DNA of 64,000 bases from Callaeas wilsoni (GCA_013398955.1 VWPU01000911.1:225917-289916); one strand, 5' to 3'. Counted from the stretch's first letter, positions 50,320-63,699 are shown. Notes: generated by a model not told the origin, from the sequence alone. Program-made: numbers and translations.

Positions 50320-51807
50320 CTGAGTCTCAGTGTAAAATTTTTCCTAAGTACTGTAACACAACTACAATTAATGCAACTGCCATTTTACCCTGACAGGGCT
50401 AACAAAAAAGCAACCAACAAACGTGAACAACTCTTCTCAACTTTCTGCCCTACTACTCACTAACAAGTTTTTCTTTCAGAAACTGTACAACACTTTATAC
50501 AGGAAGCAGCCATCGCCACACCAGGTTTGTAAATGGAGAAACTGCTTTATTTCGTCTCCGTAGCTGAAAAGGCTGTAGTGGCATACTCCACCTTTATTCT
50601 AAGGCTACCGCATGCTTTCAACCACATTTGTAAAACTGGGAAATTCATGCCAATCACTGGTGTCATTACACTGGTAAAGTACAGATGATCTTTCAAGAAA
50701 CCTCAATGAGATCCATAAATTCTGACTAGTAAGAAAATTTTTGTTTCCACCAAAATCTGTAACAAAGTTCTCACTGAACTCAGCATGACAGTGATTACAC
50801 CTAATAGGGTGCAGCTCCTGGGCAACAGCATGGCTCTTTTTTGGATGGGAGATGGGGGAAATCACACATATGATAAGCTGCCCCCGTCACTTTTGGTATG
50901 TGGGAGGAGTACTTGGGGAAGCAACAGAATCTGTTTTGCAGACAGTGCATAACATGTATGATACTTTGCAAAGGACATTCCTCTGCAGTTTACCTTACAG
51001 AAACTTGGAGTGCTCACGCTAAGACAGTGCACCTGCTTTTCCACTTCCCCTATGCTTGGCTAGGGCCACCACAAAAGTAGACTGCTTGGCAGAGACAGTA
51101 CTTTGGTTCAGCACTAGCAGAAATGCTTCTAGTTGCTCAGTTTAAAACAGTTCCAAAAAAAAAGACTGGCCCATCATCTAAACATGGACTGCTGATTGAT
51201 TATTTCACTAAGTTGATCCATCTGACTAACTCTCCAAAGAAAGAGAAAAAAGTGAGTTTTAATTGCAGTGATGGGACACCACTGCCACCATTACCAACTG
51301 CCACCTCTTCCCCTGGCCCCCAATAAAAAATAAAAAGGAGTGAAGGTGTCTCATTCTTCTGACCAAGTGCTACTGATATAGTTACAGCCATGTCTTAAAC
51401 GCACACTTCTAACTGGTTTTGCCCCAATCCCCCAGACTAACACAACCAAATTCTGTTCAGCAGCCTCAGTGGAATTGCACAAACTCACATCAACTCTGAT
51501 TTCAGACCAAAGTGAATTTTACATCCAGATTTTTTAGCCTGACCACTAGCTCATTTCAATGTAACCTAGCAGGAAAACACTGCTAAGCACATGCCGAGTA
51601 ACAGGTTTCTCTGAGACACTTCAGACAGAACATTGTCAAAGATACCAATTTTCCTGATAAAATCTTGGCTCCAATACTTATTTTCTGAAAGGAAGGAAAG
51701 CCTCAACATTTCACATGTCTAAGGAGGGGTGTGGAGGGGAAGAAGCAAGTTAGGACAATAATAATTCAATCCTATGAAAATGCAGTAATTATAAAATCAG
51801 CCACATT

Positions 51808-52360
51808 GTAGAATCACAGAACGGTGGGATTGGAAGGGACCTTAAAGGTCATCTAATTTGAATGCCCTGGCCATGTGCAGGGACATGTTCAACTAGAACT
51901 AGACCAGGTTGCTCAAGCCCCATCCAGCCTGGCCTTGAACACTTCCAGGGATGGGGCAACCACAGCTTCTCTGGGCAGCCTGTGCAGTTGTCCCATCACA
52001 GTAGAGAATTTCTTCCTAATATCTAATCTAAATCTACTCTCTTTCAGTTTGAAGCCATTCCCCCTTGTCCTGTCACTACCTGCTCTTGTGAAAAGTCCCT
52101 CTCCATCTCTCTCATAGGCCACATGAGGTACTGGAAGGCTCCTACAAGGTCTTCTGGAGCCATGTCTTCTTCAAGTTGAAAAATCCCAACACTCTCTGCC
52201 TGTCCTCATAGGAAAGATGCTGCAGCCCTCTGATCAACTGCATGTCCCTCCTCTGGACTTGCTTTAACAGGTCCATGCCTTTATTATACTGCAGATCCCA
52301 GACCAGATGCAGTTCTTCAGGTGGGGTATCACAAGAGCACCACCGAGGGTGAGAAATAAA
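51808..52360 (-). mobile_element. CR1 LINE 3'-end fragment, best preserved copy in the window
   Basis: The plus strand starts with the complemented terminal octamer (TAGAATCACAGAACGG). It continues through GGATTGGAAGGGACCTTAAA, CAGCCTGGCCTTGAACACTT, AATTTCTTCCTAATATCTAA, CCCCTTGTCCTGTCACTACC and GTCCCTCCTCTGGACTTGCT to about 52,360. This is the standard CR1 3' end and the final part of ORF2, lying on the minus strand and truncated at its 5' end. It is the least diverged of the four copies, so probably the youngest. The 80- and 82-codon open frames over it belong to the repeat and are not host genes. Confidence 0.95.
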
Positions 52361-53483
52361 GCATTCTCCTGAAACACTTACGTTAAACAAAAGCTAATTG
52401 CTTTAGAGCAGTTAAAAACATGAATGCTTCGGCAATAAACAGCTCCTATCAAAAAAGTTGCCTAAATATGTGACTATGCTATTTTCTTACTGATATTGAA
52501 TCAAATGGACGTGAAAATGAAAACGATGACCCTTTCAGGATGAGTGATTCATCTTACTTTGGCTTGTTCTCTTACGAGTTAGAAATACTCAGTAATTTTC
52601 CCATTTCAATTTTTTAAGGAAGGTTTTCTTTTGAAAAAATTGACCATTTTAAACATTTGCAACCTGTAATAGCATTTTGACCTTTGCTTCAATTTTCCTC
52701 TGATTTCTTTTCAGCTTTCTAATCTTATCTTTTCATATTTAGTTATACTAGAGCACAATAACCGCTGAGACTTTGAATACCCTACACAGTGATACAAAAG
52801 AATATAGAAAAACAAGACAAAGACAGGATCATGAAACCTATGTTTGCATCGGGGAGTGAAGGCCATAAAACCACTTCTTGAAGTGTGTAACTCCTCCATT
52901 CTGGGTGGCAGGGGCAAAACTGCATTTGTACACAGTTTGTGTAACTGTACTACCAGGCCTCAGGCACACTCTGCATTTCTGAGCACAATCCTTCTCCTAC
53001 CTGAGGTCTAACTCTGCATTCCTTAATGGTCACAAATACTGCTACACAGTTCCCCTGCTGCAGAAAAAACGCGTGGAGCTGCAGAGTCAACACATGTTAT
53101 CAAGCTCTTTGACTGCTCAGATGCTATTAATATTTTGGTAGGGTGGGGGTTAGAATTTGTGTCAGCCACAGAGTTGCTATGGCATATATACCGATTTTTT
53201 TTCCTTATTTTTTTCCCTCTAATACGTTAGCAATACATGCAGCATCCAGTAACAACTTGGTTTCATGTTTTGCTTTCTCTCACCAGCAGTGCTAGATTCC
53301 TTCTCGGATGTTGTAAAGTACCCCCTCAACCATAAAAGTCACAATCACATACCACATAGCCAAAAGGAAAGCTTGTAACAGCAATTTTAAAATAATAAAT
53401 TTTTTTAATGTTAAGTAAATATCTATGTAAACAGAGATCTGTTGATCTCTTTTTCAGAAACTACAGAAGGGTCTAGCACCCAC

Positions 53484-53502
53484 AAAAAAAAAAAAAAAAA
53501 AA
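53484..53502 (+). repeat. A-homopolymer, 19 nt
   Basis: A run of 19 A residues preceded by CACCCAC and followed by GAAGATTA. No repeat element is recognisable just upstream, so it is not clearly a retroposon tail. It is likely to vary in length between individuals. Confidence 0.95.
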
Positions 53503-53909
53503 GAAGATTAATATGGCCATAGTGCTACCTAGTGAGCTACTGTGCATTCCTAAATGGCAGAAGATGCTGCCCAAGGCATCTGCTATTACAAATAGGAATT
53601 GGATAATAGATGCTAAAGGCATCTAAAAAAATATATTCTGCTTAACAGAAACAGATACTGTTACAAATGAACTCTTTCTGAACAAAGAAATCATATCCAC
53701 ATTTCAGATGTTACTGTTGCTAGATGTATTTTAACAAAAAAATAGCTAATTGCAATTTGCCTTTAAATCATTACAAATCAATGTTAAACTCCACTGTAAT
53801 ATTATGAAATATTATGTTTGATGTCAAAACTGTAGACAAAACTCATATACTCAACAGGTAAGTCTTCCTTGAATTACCAAGAAGAGTATTGGGTTTAGAA
53901 CTAAGTTAC

Positions 53910-53972
53910 CTGAAACTAGTACCTTCCGTTGCATCTGCAGTCTTTGCTCCATTAGTCACTTAATGGCACTTC
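53910..53972 (-). other. Candidate exon with possible start codon (63 nt)
   Basis: The minus strand reads TTTCCTGGCTTTACAG|GAAGTG at the left boundary, a very good acceptor, and AGTTTCAG|GTAACT at the right, a moderate donor. No frame is open from the first base, but an ATG at 53,952 begins a frame (MEQRLQMQRKVLVS) that stays open to the donor and leaves phase 1. This would fit an exon carrying the end of the 5' leader and the start of the protein. The start context has C at -3 and G at +4, so it is only fair. The peptide is not recognised. Confidence 0.25.
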
Positions 53973-55689
53973 CTGTAAAGCCAGGAAACTAACTGGGAAT
54001 TGAAAGAGTAAGATTATTTGTTTTCCCTCTCATCTGAGAAAACAAAGAAGTTTGAGTTCCGTTAGTCCTAAAAGCTTGCATTCAGTTAAGCAGAATCAGT
54101 TACCTTACTAGGGATAATACTTCACTTTTATTTTAAGTGCAAAATCTATTTGCATTTACTTGTGTGTTTGTGCATGAGTGTAATTTTATAAAGTAGGACA
54201 TTTTTAAAGGCCACAATTTAAAAAAGAAATAATTTGTCATGTCCCAAATAAAAACTTTCTTAACAGTTGCAATCTAGATAAATGCACATAGGCCATGAAA
54301 TCACTTAGAAAGTGTGCAGACATAGAGTGCATGCTCCGAAATAACAAAAAAAGTAGTGCCTAATTTAGTGTGAAGGCTATATTTAGCAACATATTTTAAT
54401 GGTTGTCTACCAATAGAGACTGCTTCTGAAAAAAACAAAAATACCAACGCAAAATGAGATTACAAGAACCAATTTAAACCAAGTGTTTATTGACCGAAAT
54501 CCTGATTTAAATCAGTTCACTCGGTGTAACTGGAATGTCAAGGCAGCAGACACGTGAGCATACGTCCAGAGGGGCTCACAAGGGCCAGGAAGACGAGGTG
54601 TAAAACCCTCCCTGCTCTCAGGGTGCCTGCTCCTACCCTCTCCTGCAGCCCTACACAATCTCTGCGAAGCCTCTTAGAGCTCCACAAAACACCATCCCCC
54701 AAAGATTTTTTTTTTTCACTTTAGGATCCTTGAATAAGAGAACATACACTGTCCCCACTGCAGACCAGAACTGTGCCCTTCTCTCGTGTAACCCACTGCA
54801 TGGGGATTTGTGATGACAGCCTCACCTCTGGTTTTGATTTCCCTCTTTCTGTGAAGAGTAACAGTAAACGTCAAATGCAGCCCTGTGGGTCCATCCAGGA
54901 AAGGAAAGACTGCCCACAGACATCAGATCAACCGTGCCAGAGAAACCAGCAGAACATTTCTTAGATAAAACACAGTATCTGGTCCGTTTTCTCAGGTGCT
55001 TCCCTCCGTGCACTCCAGCACCCTCTCACTCACTTCGGGCCCATCAGCACATGGCACAGCGAAACAGAAAGCTCGACAGGGACATCCTCGAGAGTCCACT
55101 ACACTATATAAATAAATAATCCATTTCCTCCAGACGTATCTCTCAGGAGGGCAGGATCTTCCTTTGCTGATTAAAAACCAGGAAGACTTCGCAGGCACAC
55201 AGACCCAAAGCTTTGTTTGGAGCTCCCACCTGAACAACAGGCCAGCCCTGAGCAGCAGCAAACTAAGTGATTTCAAAACCGGCAACTGAGTATCCAGATC
55301 CCTTCAACTGCTTCCTCCAAAGGACTCTGAAGGACCAAGCCACGGTGAGGACCCTCACAGTGCGAGATTTTGCCCGGGGTCACTTTTAACCATGGACGTT
55401 ATTTATCTTCTGCTGCTTTGGTACCCAGTGCTGAGGTGAGACAGATGAGCACAAGCACGTACAAGAGATGCAAGGAAAATACTTAAAAATTGTTCTACAC
55501 ACACACAGAGACAATTTTCTCATATTAATGGAAATCTCGTAATAATGACAAATGGAGAAATTCAACCATTACACTTAGTTATCTGTCGTTCACTTCCCTT
55601 ATTTAAGGTCTTTTATACCAAGCAAAAAAAGTTAAAAACTTCCTTCCCTTGCTCTACTTCTAACACTTGTGCTTGTTATTTAGTCCAAC

Positions 55690-56045
55690 AGTTTTAAAAG
55701 AATAGCACTGGAGCTTCTGCTTACTCTTTCAGCACTAAAACATATTTTTAATCAATACAACAGGGGAAGTAAATTGTGAATAATTGCCTGCATTAATATA
55801 TTTGCTACCAGCTTTGTCATTCTTCAATTTGCACACACCAAATTTCCCCTTATAAACACCTCTGTTTCTCCAAAAGCAGCTGGAAATTAATTATGCTGTT
55901 TTTATTTTCTTATTAATTCATATGCTATAGTTCTGTAATCAGTGCAGGATCATGCTGCAATTTTGAATACTTGTTTCAAAATACATTATGAGCACTTGAT
56001 TGATGTTTAACACAATGTATGAAAGAGCATCTTAAATTAGAGGGA
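55690..56045. promoter_or_regulatory. Candidate conserved non-coding element rich in homeodomain-type words
   Basis: An AT-rich but not simple stretch with repeated ATTA/TAAT cores, for example GGAAATTAATTATGCTG near 55,882, plus TTTGCACAC and ATGCAAAT-like words. Many known vertebrate developmental enhancers have this look. There is no coding potential and no repeat similarity that I recognise. Low confidence without an alignment to other vertebrates. Confidence 0.15.
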
Positions 56046-59000
56046 ATACAAATAAAGAAACTTTACTTAAATAAGAAAGAGACTTACACATATATTCAAG
56101 CAAGAGCTAAACCCTGAAATTCACAAGTTTGTGGCATGGAACACTGACTGATTAGAACTGAGCCAGGCAGGAAGTTTACACTACTCAACATGAAATTTGG
56201 ATATAAAGAAACCTTTTGCAAAGAGAAAGAACATCTGAAGACAGATTTACCAATGAAGTGGAGGTGAAAATGCTACTTCTTTCCAAATATATCATCTCTG
56301 ACCATTGATTTGCAGTACATCAGAATGCTTTCTTTCCCTAGACAGACAGCCAACTTGTGAAGCAAACATACTTGAACAAAATGGCTTACGTGCCAGAAGA
56401 CTTATCATCTACCAAATGGCATTCTCACACTTCATGCTCTTCCACCCTCTTCTCATTTACAGGAACTCTGCATGTTTCAGCAATGTCTCTCTCTATTCCC
56501 AGCTCCTCCTACATGGCTCACCATCAGGTCAGGGATGGCCTGTAAGCTTGTGAGCTAATCACCAGGTACAACAGGTGCATGACCCTGGCAGTACTATCTG
56601 CACATCAATAAGAATAACGTGAAATCTGCAGCTTTCCTGAGGAATTACAGGCCACCAGGAACTCCAGCCAGCAAACCTGCAAAGGGATGCATACTGCTGA
56701 TGCAGGTCTCGTTCTGGCTTTTTGTTCAGGAATTCACCTGCACAGCTGTAACTGCGAGATCGAGCTCTTCAGCCACGAGGTCAAGAGAAACTGATGTTCC
56801 TGTATGTCATCCCTTAAGTCAGCATCATGTTGCTAACTGTAACTCACTGTAGGCAGGATGTGGCTCAAAGACCACCACTTAGGAAAAGCAAACCCAAACA
56901 TGGCCAACTACAAAAATGAAATGAGGTAAGAAATCAAGTCCTCCCTCACTCGTTCCATTCTCACCTAATGTTTTCTTTATCCAGCTTCACCTTCAAATTT
57001 CCCATGAAGTCTCTCATAAATATTGCTTCGACAACCACAAAACAATGCATTCTCTCACATAAACAAAAACTTAGAATTATTTGTTTCATAGAAGAACATG
57101 CAGGCTGCGGAGGGAAGATGTATCGTTCTACTGCAAGAGACATAATCCTAACTATTACTGTGTGACATGCTTTCCCCACTGCCCTTGCTGGGTAACTCTT
57201 GACTGTGCAAGGCATGAGTACAAATGAAAAACAAATACTCGAAACAAAAAGACAGACAACTTCTAACAAGGTTTAAGTTTAGAAGTCCTTATGGGGCCAG
57301 CAGAGAAAACATATTGGGGAAAGAACTGAAAGGTACTGGTTGAAAGCCAAGCACTGAAGCACTGCCTGACACTCAGCAGCACGGTACAGTCACCAATCCT
57401 TGACCCAGCTCACCAGTGGCACATGACCAGGCTTAAGACTTCCTCACTTGTATCCTGCGATGGGCCAGCTCAGTTCTCATCAACAGAACCAAGGAGCAGG
57501 CCTTTAATGCGTGTGCCTGACCCTGCCACGGAGACCTCTGGGTTTCAGAAGCACAGGACAAAGCCCCTTCCAGGAGTGCAGGCGGCATCTTTCTGTTGCT
57601 ACACCTGTGTAAGAGGAGAGTGATCCCATATCCAGGAGCGCAGTTAGGGGGGTTCCACAATGTCTCAAAGCAGACTATCTGCTACACACGTAATGCCTTT
57701 CAAAAAGAAAATATCATAAATCCCTGAAAAAAACACCACATAGCCAGAGGGAGACACCTTCCCACCTTCCCTCAGAAAGGGAAGGTGTAGACAGGACTTG
57801 ATAAGCTTCTGGTCAAGAGAGCTTCCACTTGCATTAAGTTCCATAGATCCCATGTTGTGCAAGTCCACTGAATTACCTCTGTCTTTGCTGAATGAAGCTC
57901 TGTGGCCTTAAGGTCAATAAAACACTGCTTCTTACTTTCAGCATTTGCTACATTTTATAAAATCTCTTATACAGAGACACCCACGTGGAAGATTTCTGAC
58001 AATAAAAATTCCACGCTTCCTAAGCAACTGATTTTCTTAGTGTAGTCTCATCAAATCCTGTTAACTTTCCTTCCCCTCACTAAAAATTGAAATTTTGTTG
58101 TACTAGGTTTCTTTGTACTCAGATATGCCTGAAGCTAGCTTATTTTCACATGCTGAATTGTCCACGCTCATAAGGACTTGCTATTACATTATGCATTTGT
58201 GTGCTATAAAGGAAAAAGGAAGAACACTGGAAAGTGTCAAAAGCATGGTTTTCCTCTTTGTTGATTCATCTTTTAGGTAATTAAACTTATAAATATTAGA
58301 AATAATAAAATGCTGCTACCATTGTGAGAATACTACAAATGGGTCTACACCCAGGCATTAAATAAAGTGTGCTTTACTCCCCAAATACAACTCCAGTTTT
58401 TACATCAAATTCTTAAGTAAAAAAACACCAGTAAACAGCAAATCTGAAAATCTTACATATGCTTACTGTCTCTAGAAATAAAAGTTCAGTAAGCAAGTTA
58501 CCCTATTCATCACAATACTGCCAGAGTGCCAAAGTAGTTGCTTCTGTTAATTCCATGTTTTATAAGAAAATCAGTTGTGATTTTGGATTAAATTATGAAT
58601 ATGAAAAAATAATTTAATTGTGAAGAACTATTTCACATGAATCACATTTTAAAAACTTCACTATGAAGAATCATTTTCTTCCTTGCATTAACTTTATGAA
58701 GTTAGTATTAAATAAATAGGGGTAATAAATGTCGCAATAAACAGCAGCTTAAATACCATATTTACTGGCAAAACCTCTTAAGTAAGCGCTCCTCCTACTG
58801 TACACTGTCTTGTCAATAAATATAACCAAATCGTAAGTCAGTAACTTCACAACATTCTGAAGGTGGCATTTTTTTTTTTTGAAGCAGCATTATGAATGAA
58901 AGTGGAGTATTAGCAAAAGATGTCCAAGTGGCACAAAATTCAGTGAGACTACTCACATCTCAAGACAGGCACTTACCAGGAAAACTTCAGAGCAGTAGCA

Positions 59001-59925
59001 TACACCAAGGGAAAGGACACAAAACTATAGAGTCAGATGTAGATTTTATTCCATTCCCTGCTAATGCTAACCTGCTAAGTGACTGCAGGCAAGCCTACGC
59101 TCCTTCACAGTTTTTTATCTCAGTCGCCTAAAACAGGGAAAAATATGATTGTTCCTGATCTTGAGGTGTGTGATTACAGTACAGCTTGTGTACTTCACCA
59201 GACAGGACAGAAGCACGCAAATAAGGCAAGGCCTACAACTGCCAATTATTAATAATATCATTATTATTGAGAAAATAGTATCTGCTTTTTTCTTTTTCAA
59301 GCTATGCAAAACAGCAGCCCATCAAGCCATTCTCAAATTCAGCCTAATCCTTATGCTGGTTCAGATCTTACCCCTTCTGAAACTATCAAGAAGGGTGACA
59401 GCTGTAGGAGTTTTTTATGCAATTCCCATGTCCACCAGGACCACACTCAGCCCACTGCTCTCAGACAGAAACACTGTATCATTACAGATCTTAAAAAAAT
59501 AAAAACAAAATAATAAAAAGGATGTCCTAATAATCCTTTGACATGAAACAGAACAAAAAAGCTTCTGGCAATAATACCCCAGGAAAGAGAGAAACATGGT
59601 AGAAGGAAAAGAAATAACCTTAATACTATAGAACTTAGAAGGATGACTTTTACCTATTTCTTCTCAAGAATATTTTGAAATACATACGATTATAAGTTCA
59701 ATCCAGCCTCATAGACTCCTAAGTAATAATGAAAACAGAAATTATTAAGTTTACAGCAAGCTACAATAGCATCTATACTGCTTTGAAAAACTTAAATCAC
59801 TCATGAAAACTATCCCAATATACAGGTGCCATATGATTTAACAATACAGGGAAATACTGTCACTCTCCATGTAGAAGTGACAAAGGGACATACGGCTATG
59901 CTTCTAAAAGTAAAGATCTTGGAAG

Positions 59926-59976
59926 CCACCAGCAGGCCACAGCAGTGCTGCTGACTCCACTGGTGGCCACAGCAGG
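59926..59976 (+). repeat. Short inverted and direct repeat cluster
   Basis: CCACCAG (59,926-59,932) pairs with CTGGTGG (59,960-59,966), enclosing CAGCAGTGCTG, itself a small palindrome. GGCCACAGCAG is also present twice (59,935 and 59,965). It may fold into a modest hairpin; no gene or element context explains it. Confidence 0.7.
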
Positions 59977-62900
59977 CCATCCCCACGACAGGGCACAGGA
60001 AGTCTGACTTGGGTCCAAAATTTGGAAAGCAACTTCTGGTTTTGACCACATCACTTGCCAGAGCTCACAGAGACAGCCTGCAACACATTCAAAAATTAAA
60101 ATGAGAGTTTCAGTTCAGTTCCAGTTTTAATTTATAGTACCTTCCTCCACCAAGGAACCACCTTCAGATAAAGAGGGGGATCTGAACACTACACAAGCAT
60201 TCAGAGGAAACTGAGGAAAGAGAAGCAGTGCCTCACCTCCCAGGTGTCCAAATTTCACTGTAGGTACATTTACAAACCTCACACCACAGCAGAGCCTTGC
60301 AAACCACAGGTCTCACCTACTTTACCTGTATCTTTTCCACTACCACATGTGGTGAAAGAGTACCTCGTCGCAGCTCACTCAGTCAAGACCTCCTCTCTTC
60401 ACACCACTCTTTCCCCAGCTCTATGCCAGAAGACTGCCCTGCCTAACGCCATGTTCATGAGCTCCAGAGACACTGCGCATCCTCAGCCCACAGACCACGA
60501 GCGGCAGCAACCTGGAAGAACTTTAAGCTCTGAACGCGAGCAATCGTACCAGTGAATTTAACAAGACTTGTCATCTGCTTCAAGATATTCACGTGCTTAC
60601 AGGATCGTCAGCTACGGAACCACTAATTTATGAACAAAGTGTATTAAGAGCATTCTGGATGAACAGGAAAAACATTAGTTATAAAATAATGGCATGATTA
60701 TCTCTGATATTTTATGTGGAAAACTGACATTTAATATCTTTAATTATTCACACAACAGCTATGAAAAAGAAAGGTTTTCTTCCTTGAAGGGAAAAATAAA
60801 CATGGACAAATTCCTCTCACCATCACTCCTACACTCCTTTCCTAAATAAACCTCCTGCTTAAGACAATGGAAGCTTTGCAGGCAATGAGCTTACAGCAAG
60901 CAGCCCCCAAAAAACTCCAAAGGGTCAAGGGCAAGTTCTTAAATATTCAGACTACCTCCACATAGAAACCAGCTACGTTTCTGCTAAATTACATGTGGCT
61001 TGACACGGTTTATCAGCTTGCTGTGCCAAGAGGGACAGTGGTGTGCAACAAACTTTTGAGAGCATGGGCCAATTTTTGAAGCATCCACAAGGCCCCTGGC
61101 TAAGCAGCTCATCACCTTCTATCTTGTGACACATCAGCCCTGCACTGGCACTCACCAAGCAAATCAGAACTCCTGTACATCAAGACTGAATGACTAAAAT
61201 CCATTCATGAACAGCCACTTTAGTGAGAACTGTGTAATACAAGAAATCTTCCCTTTTAAAAAAATAAAAGCTCCCTAAAGTAAATGCAGATTTCTAGTCA
61301 TGGACAAATCTAATGAAATCTCTATTCTCACCTTAACTAGGCACATTATTTTTACAGCCTTTTTTTTAACCTACAAGGAAATGTATTTCTTCTCTTCCTT
61401 TAAAGCTCCTATTATGTCTTTTTTGTAAAAAAGATACCCTATCCTTTTCTTTGTTCAAGCCAGTTCAGCATCAGGTGAGACATACATTTAGCACTATGCA
61501 CAAAACCAAGGTGCACTCCTCTCCAAGTGTGGGAAGATTATGATCACCACTTCACTGCCTGATCAACATTCCATGCATCCAAAAGACTTCGTAACAAAAC
61601 TAAAACCAGATAATGACTCAAGACCTGAGTCAAGGTCTCTGAGCTATTCTTGTTCAGTATCCTTTACTATTACTTGAAATAAAGAAAATGTCTTTAGCAT
61701 TAATAGCACTCTCATCTGACTCTTACCTGAAAACATAGAAAATTAAGTTCAGAAATCAGTAAATCTGTATTCAGCCTGATCAACATTTTGAAGCCTATCT
61801 GCCACTTTTGAATTTCCAAATGCATTTTTACTTGGAAAAAATTACTCTTCACAGAACATGATTCTTGTCAGTAATGCTATAAAACCAAAAGCAATATTCT
61901 CCTATGCAACTAGTCTGTCATAAAAAAAAATCAGTAATTGAATTATGCGTTTATACTCTGAGACCTGCACATACCAACCACACCGCACACAAATCCGAAA
62001 ACCTGAAATTTGGGTGTAAATCTGCAGAAACTGGAGAACAGCAGAATTCTCCCTTCAAACCAACTTCCCACAGTGGTTATCCCAGCCTTAACGCTAGCTT
62101 TGTGGTCATAATATCACACCAGAACAGCTGTTCCAAACAGCCCCCTTCAAGTCAGCATATTTGGGACCATCACTTATCCTATGTCTGTTATACACTGCCT
62201 GCAAAATGTCAAGAGTATGTTATTAATCATTTGCATTTATGAGTACTAAGCTTACCCCAAATACTCATTTTTAATTATGTACAGAATAGTACCAAGAAGA
62301 AATGCTACCTCCCACATCCCATTCTGGGCCAAACGCAGATCAGTGACACCACGGGCGATCGCATGAGAAGTGCTCCAAGTGCCACTCATTATATGTCATC
62401 TACAAACGTGACCTCAAAAATTTAGAGCCTCTTCTTTAAACTACTACTTCCACTTCAGCTTAAAAGGTGTCAAATCCTTCAAAAGTTATAACTTTTCCCA
62501 GCATGCAGATTAAAAAAAACCATGGTTGTGTACCTGAAATCTTAGGAATACTAGTAAATTAGTCACTAAGATACATCTTTCAAATTGATTGGTATCTGCA
62601 TTCATCAATGCCAGAAGAAAAAACAGAAACATAGAACGAGCATGGATGGAATTCTAATTAGCTCTCAGTTTACGTGTTAAAACTGAATGAACTCCTGTTG
62701 CAGTGGCATTACAGTTCTGCTAAACTTCTCACTGATTCTTGACCTCGAGTTGCCTAATTACCTATTCAGTTTATATTCTCGTACTTTTCTACCACTGAAT
62801 TTTAAAAGGACTTTACACGCTCATTAAGTTTTCGACCTGTGTGTTTCACTTTGCGTATTCTAACGTTACTTTGGTTTAAAACTTTCGCCCTAAGTCAATC

Positions 62901-63184
62901 AGCTGATTATCTTTACAAAGTTTATGGGAAGAAAAAAAACACAAGGAAAAAAAGTGAAGAGAGCTCTGAATATGCACAGCCTTTTAATTCCCAGGTTACT
63001 TGGAGGCACCTCTACATACAAACTTTGTATTTGAGGAGCTGCTATTAGCACCTGGAGAAGACATGTTTGCTGAGGTGCTAAAACCAGAATGAGCATCTTC
63101 CTCATAAAAAGTGGCAACACGAGGACCTCTATCTTATCAACAACAACCAAGTTCTTTTTTCATGCGTACAGTTTACATACTTAC

Positions 63185-63257
63185 CCAGGAAGGCAAATGG
63201 AAATTACAGACAGACGAAGATGAAGCTGTCTCAAAGCCTTTGTCATGTGATAGTGAC
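63185..63257 (-). other. Candidate exon 2 (73 nt) of the same minus-strand transcript
   Basis: The upstream side reads TTGATACTTTATAG|GTCAC, a fair acceptor with a pyrimidine-rich tract. The downstream side reads CTTCCTGG|GTAAGTATG, a strong donor. Two of three frames are open across it. The first ATG after the candidate 5' exon is here, at 63,246, in a weak start context, so this could be either untranslated or the start of the protein. Neither open frame gives a peptide I recognise. A 73-base open segment is not itself significant; the call depends on the splice sites and the nearby CpG island. Confidence 0.35.
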
Positions 63258-63525
63258 CTATAAAGTATCAAATAAAGGCACATCATGAGCACACCATGAT
63301 TTTACAATATTGCAACTCACCACATTGCCAACAAGAGGAGAGATCCCAAAACTTGAAACTTGCTTCCTCCTCACCCCATCCCAGCTAAGTTGTCATTAAA
63401 ACAAGATGACAGTCTCAGGAAACCGTACGGAGCAAACAAAAGATGCACCGTGTCTTTAAAGTGCATCAGGAGTGGGCAAATGGAGCAAATTATCTGAGTG
63501 TGCATCAGCAGGGTGGGTTATTTTT

Positions 63526-63600
63526 TCTCTGTCTCTCTCTCTCACACGGATGCATGTTTATGAGCGCGCACAGACACACATACAGACACACAGGGATGCA
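63526..63600 (+). repeat. Compound (TC)n / (CA)-rich low-complexity tract
   Basis: TCTCTGTCTCTCTCTCTC is followed directly by a CA-rich, partly GCGC-containing stretch up to about 63,600 (CACAGACACACATACAGACA). It lies between the candidate exon 2 at 63,257 and the right-edge CpG island, inside what would be intron 1. Confidence 0.9.
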
Positions 63601-63699
63601 TCACGTAATTATTTACGTGCACACACTGTAATACTTGCATGTATTATCAAAATAAAAGACAGAAAGTTGACCACCATCTGCAAGGAGGCATACATAACA

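Larger units (their letters stand above)
53973..63184. other. Long non-coding stretch, consistent with a first or second intron
   Basis: About 9 kb with no recognised interspersed repeat and no convincing exon. A somewhat GC-richer part at 54.5-55.4 kb carries overlapping open frames (up to 97 codons) without domains. Minus-strand donors of good quality at 58,976, 60,237 and 61,728 lack matching acceptors of similar quality at exon-like distance. Confidence 0.5.

Noticed and set aside
50605..50865. 86-codon minus-strand frame with a CxxC-like pair
   Set aside because: No splice sites of quality, no start context and no recognisable zinc-binding spacing; likely chance.
51875..52390. Open frames of 69-82 codons on both strands
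   Set aside because: All fall within or across the CR1 copy at 51.8-52.36 kb.
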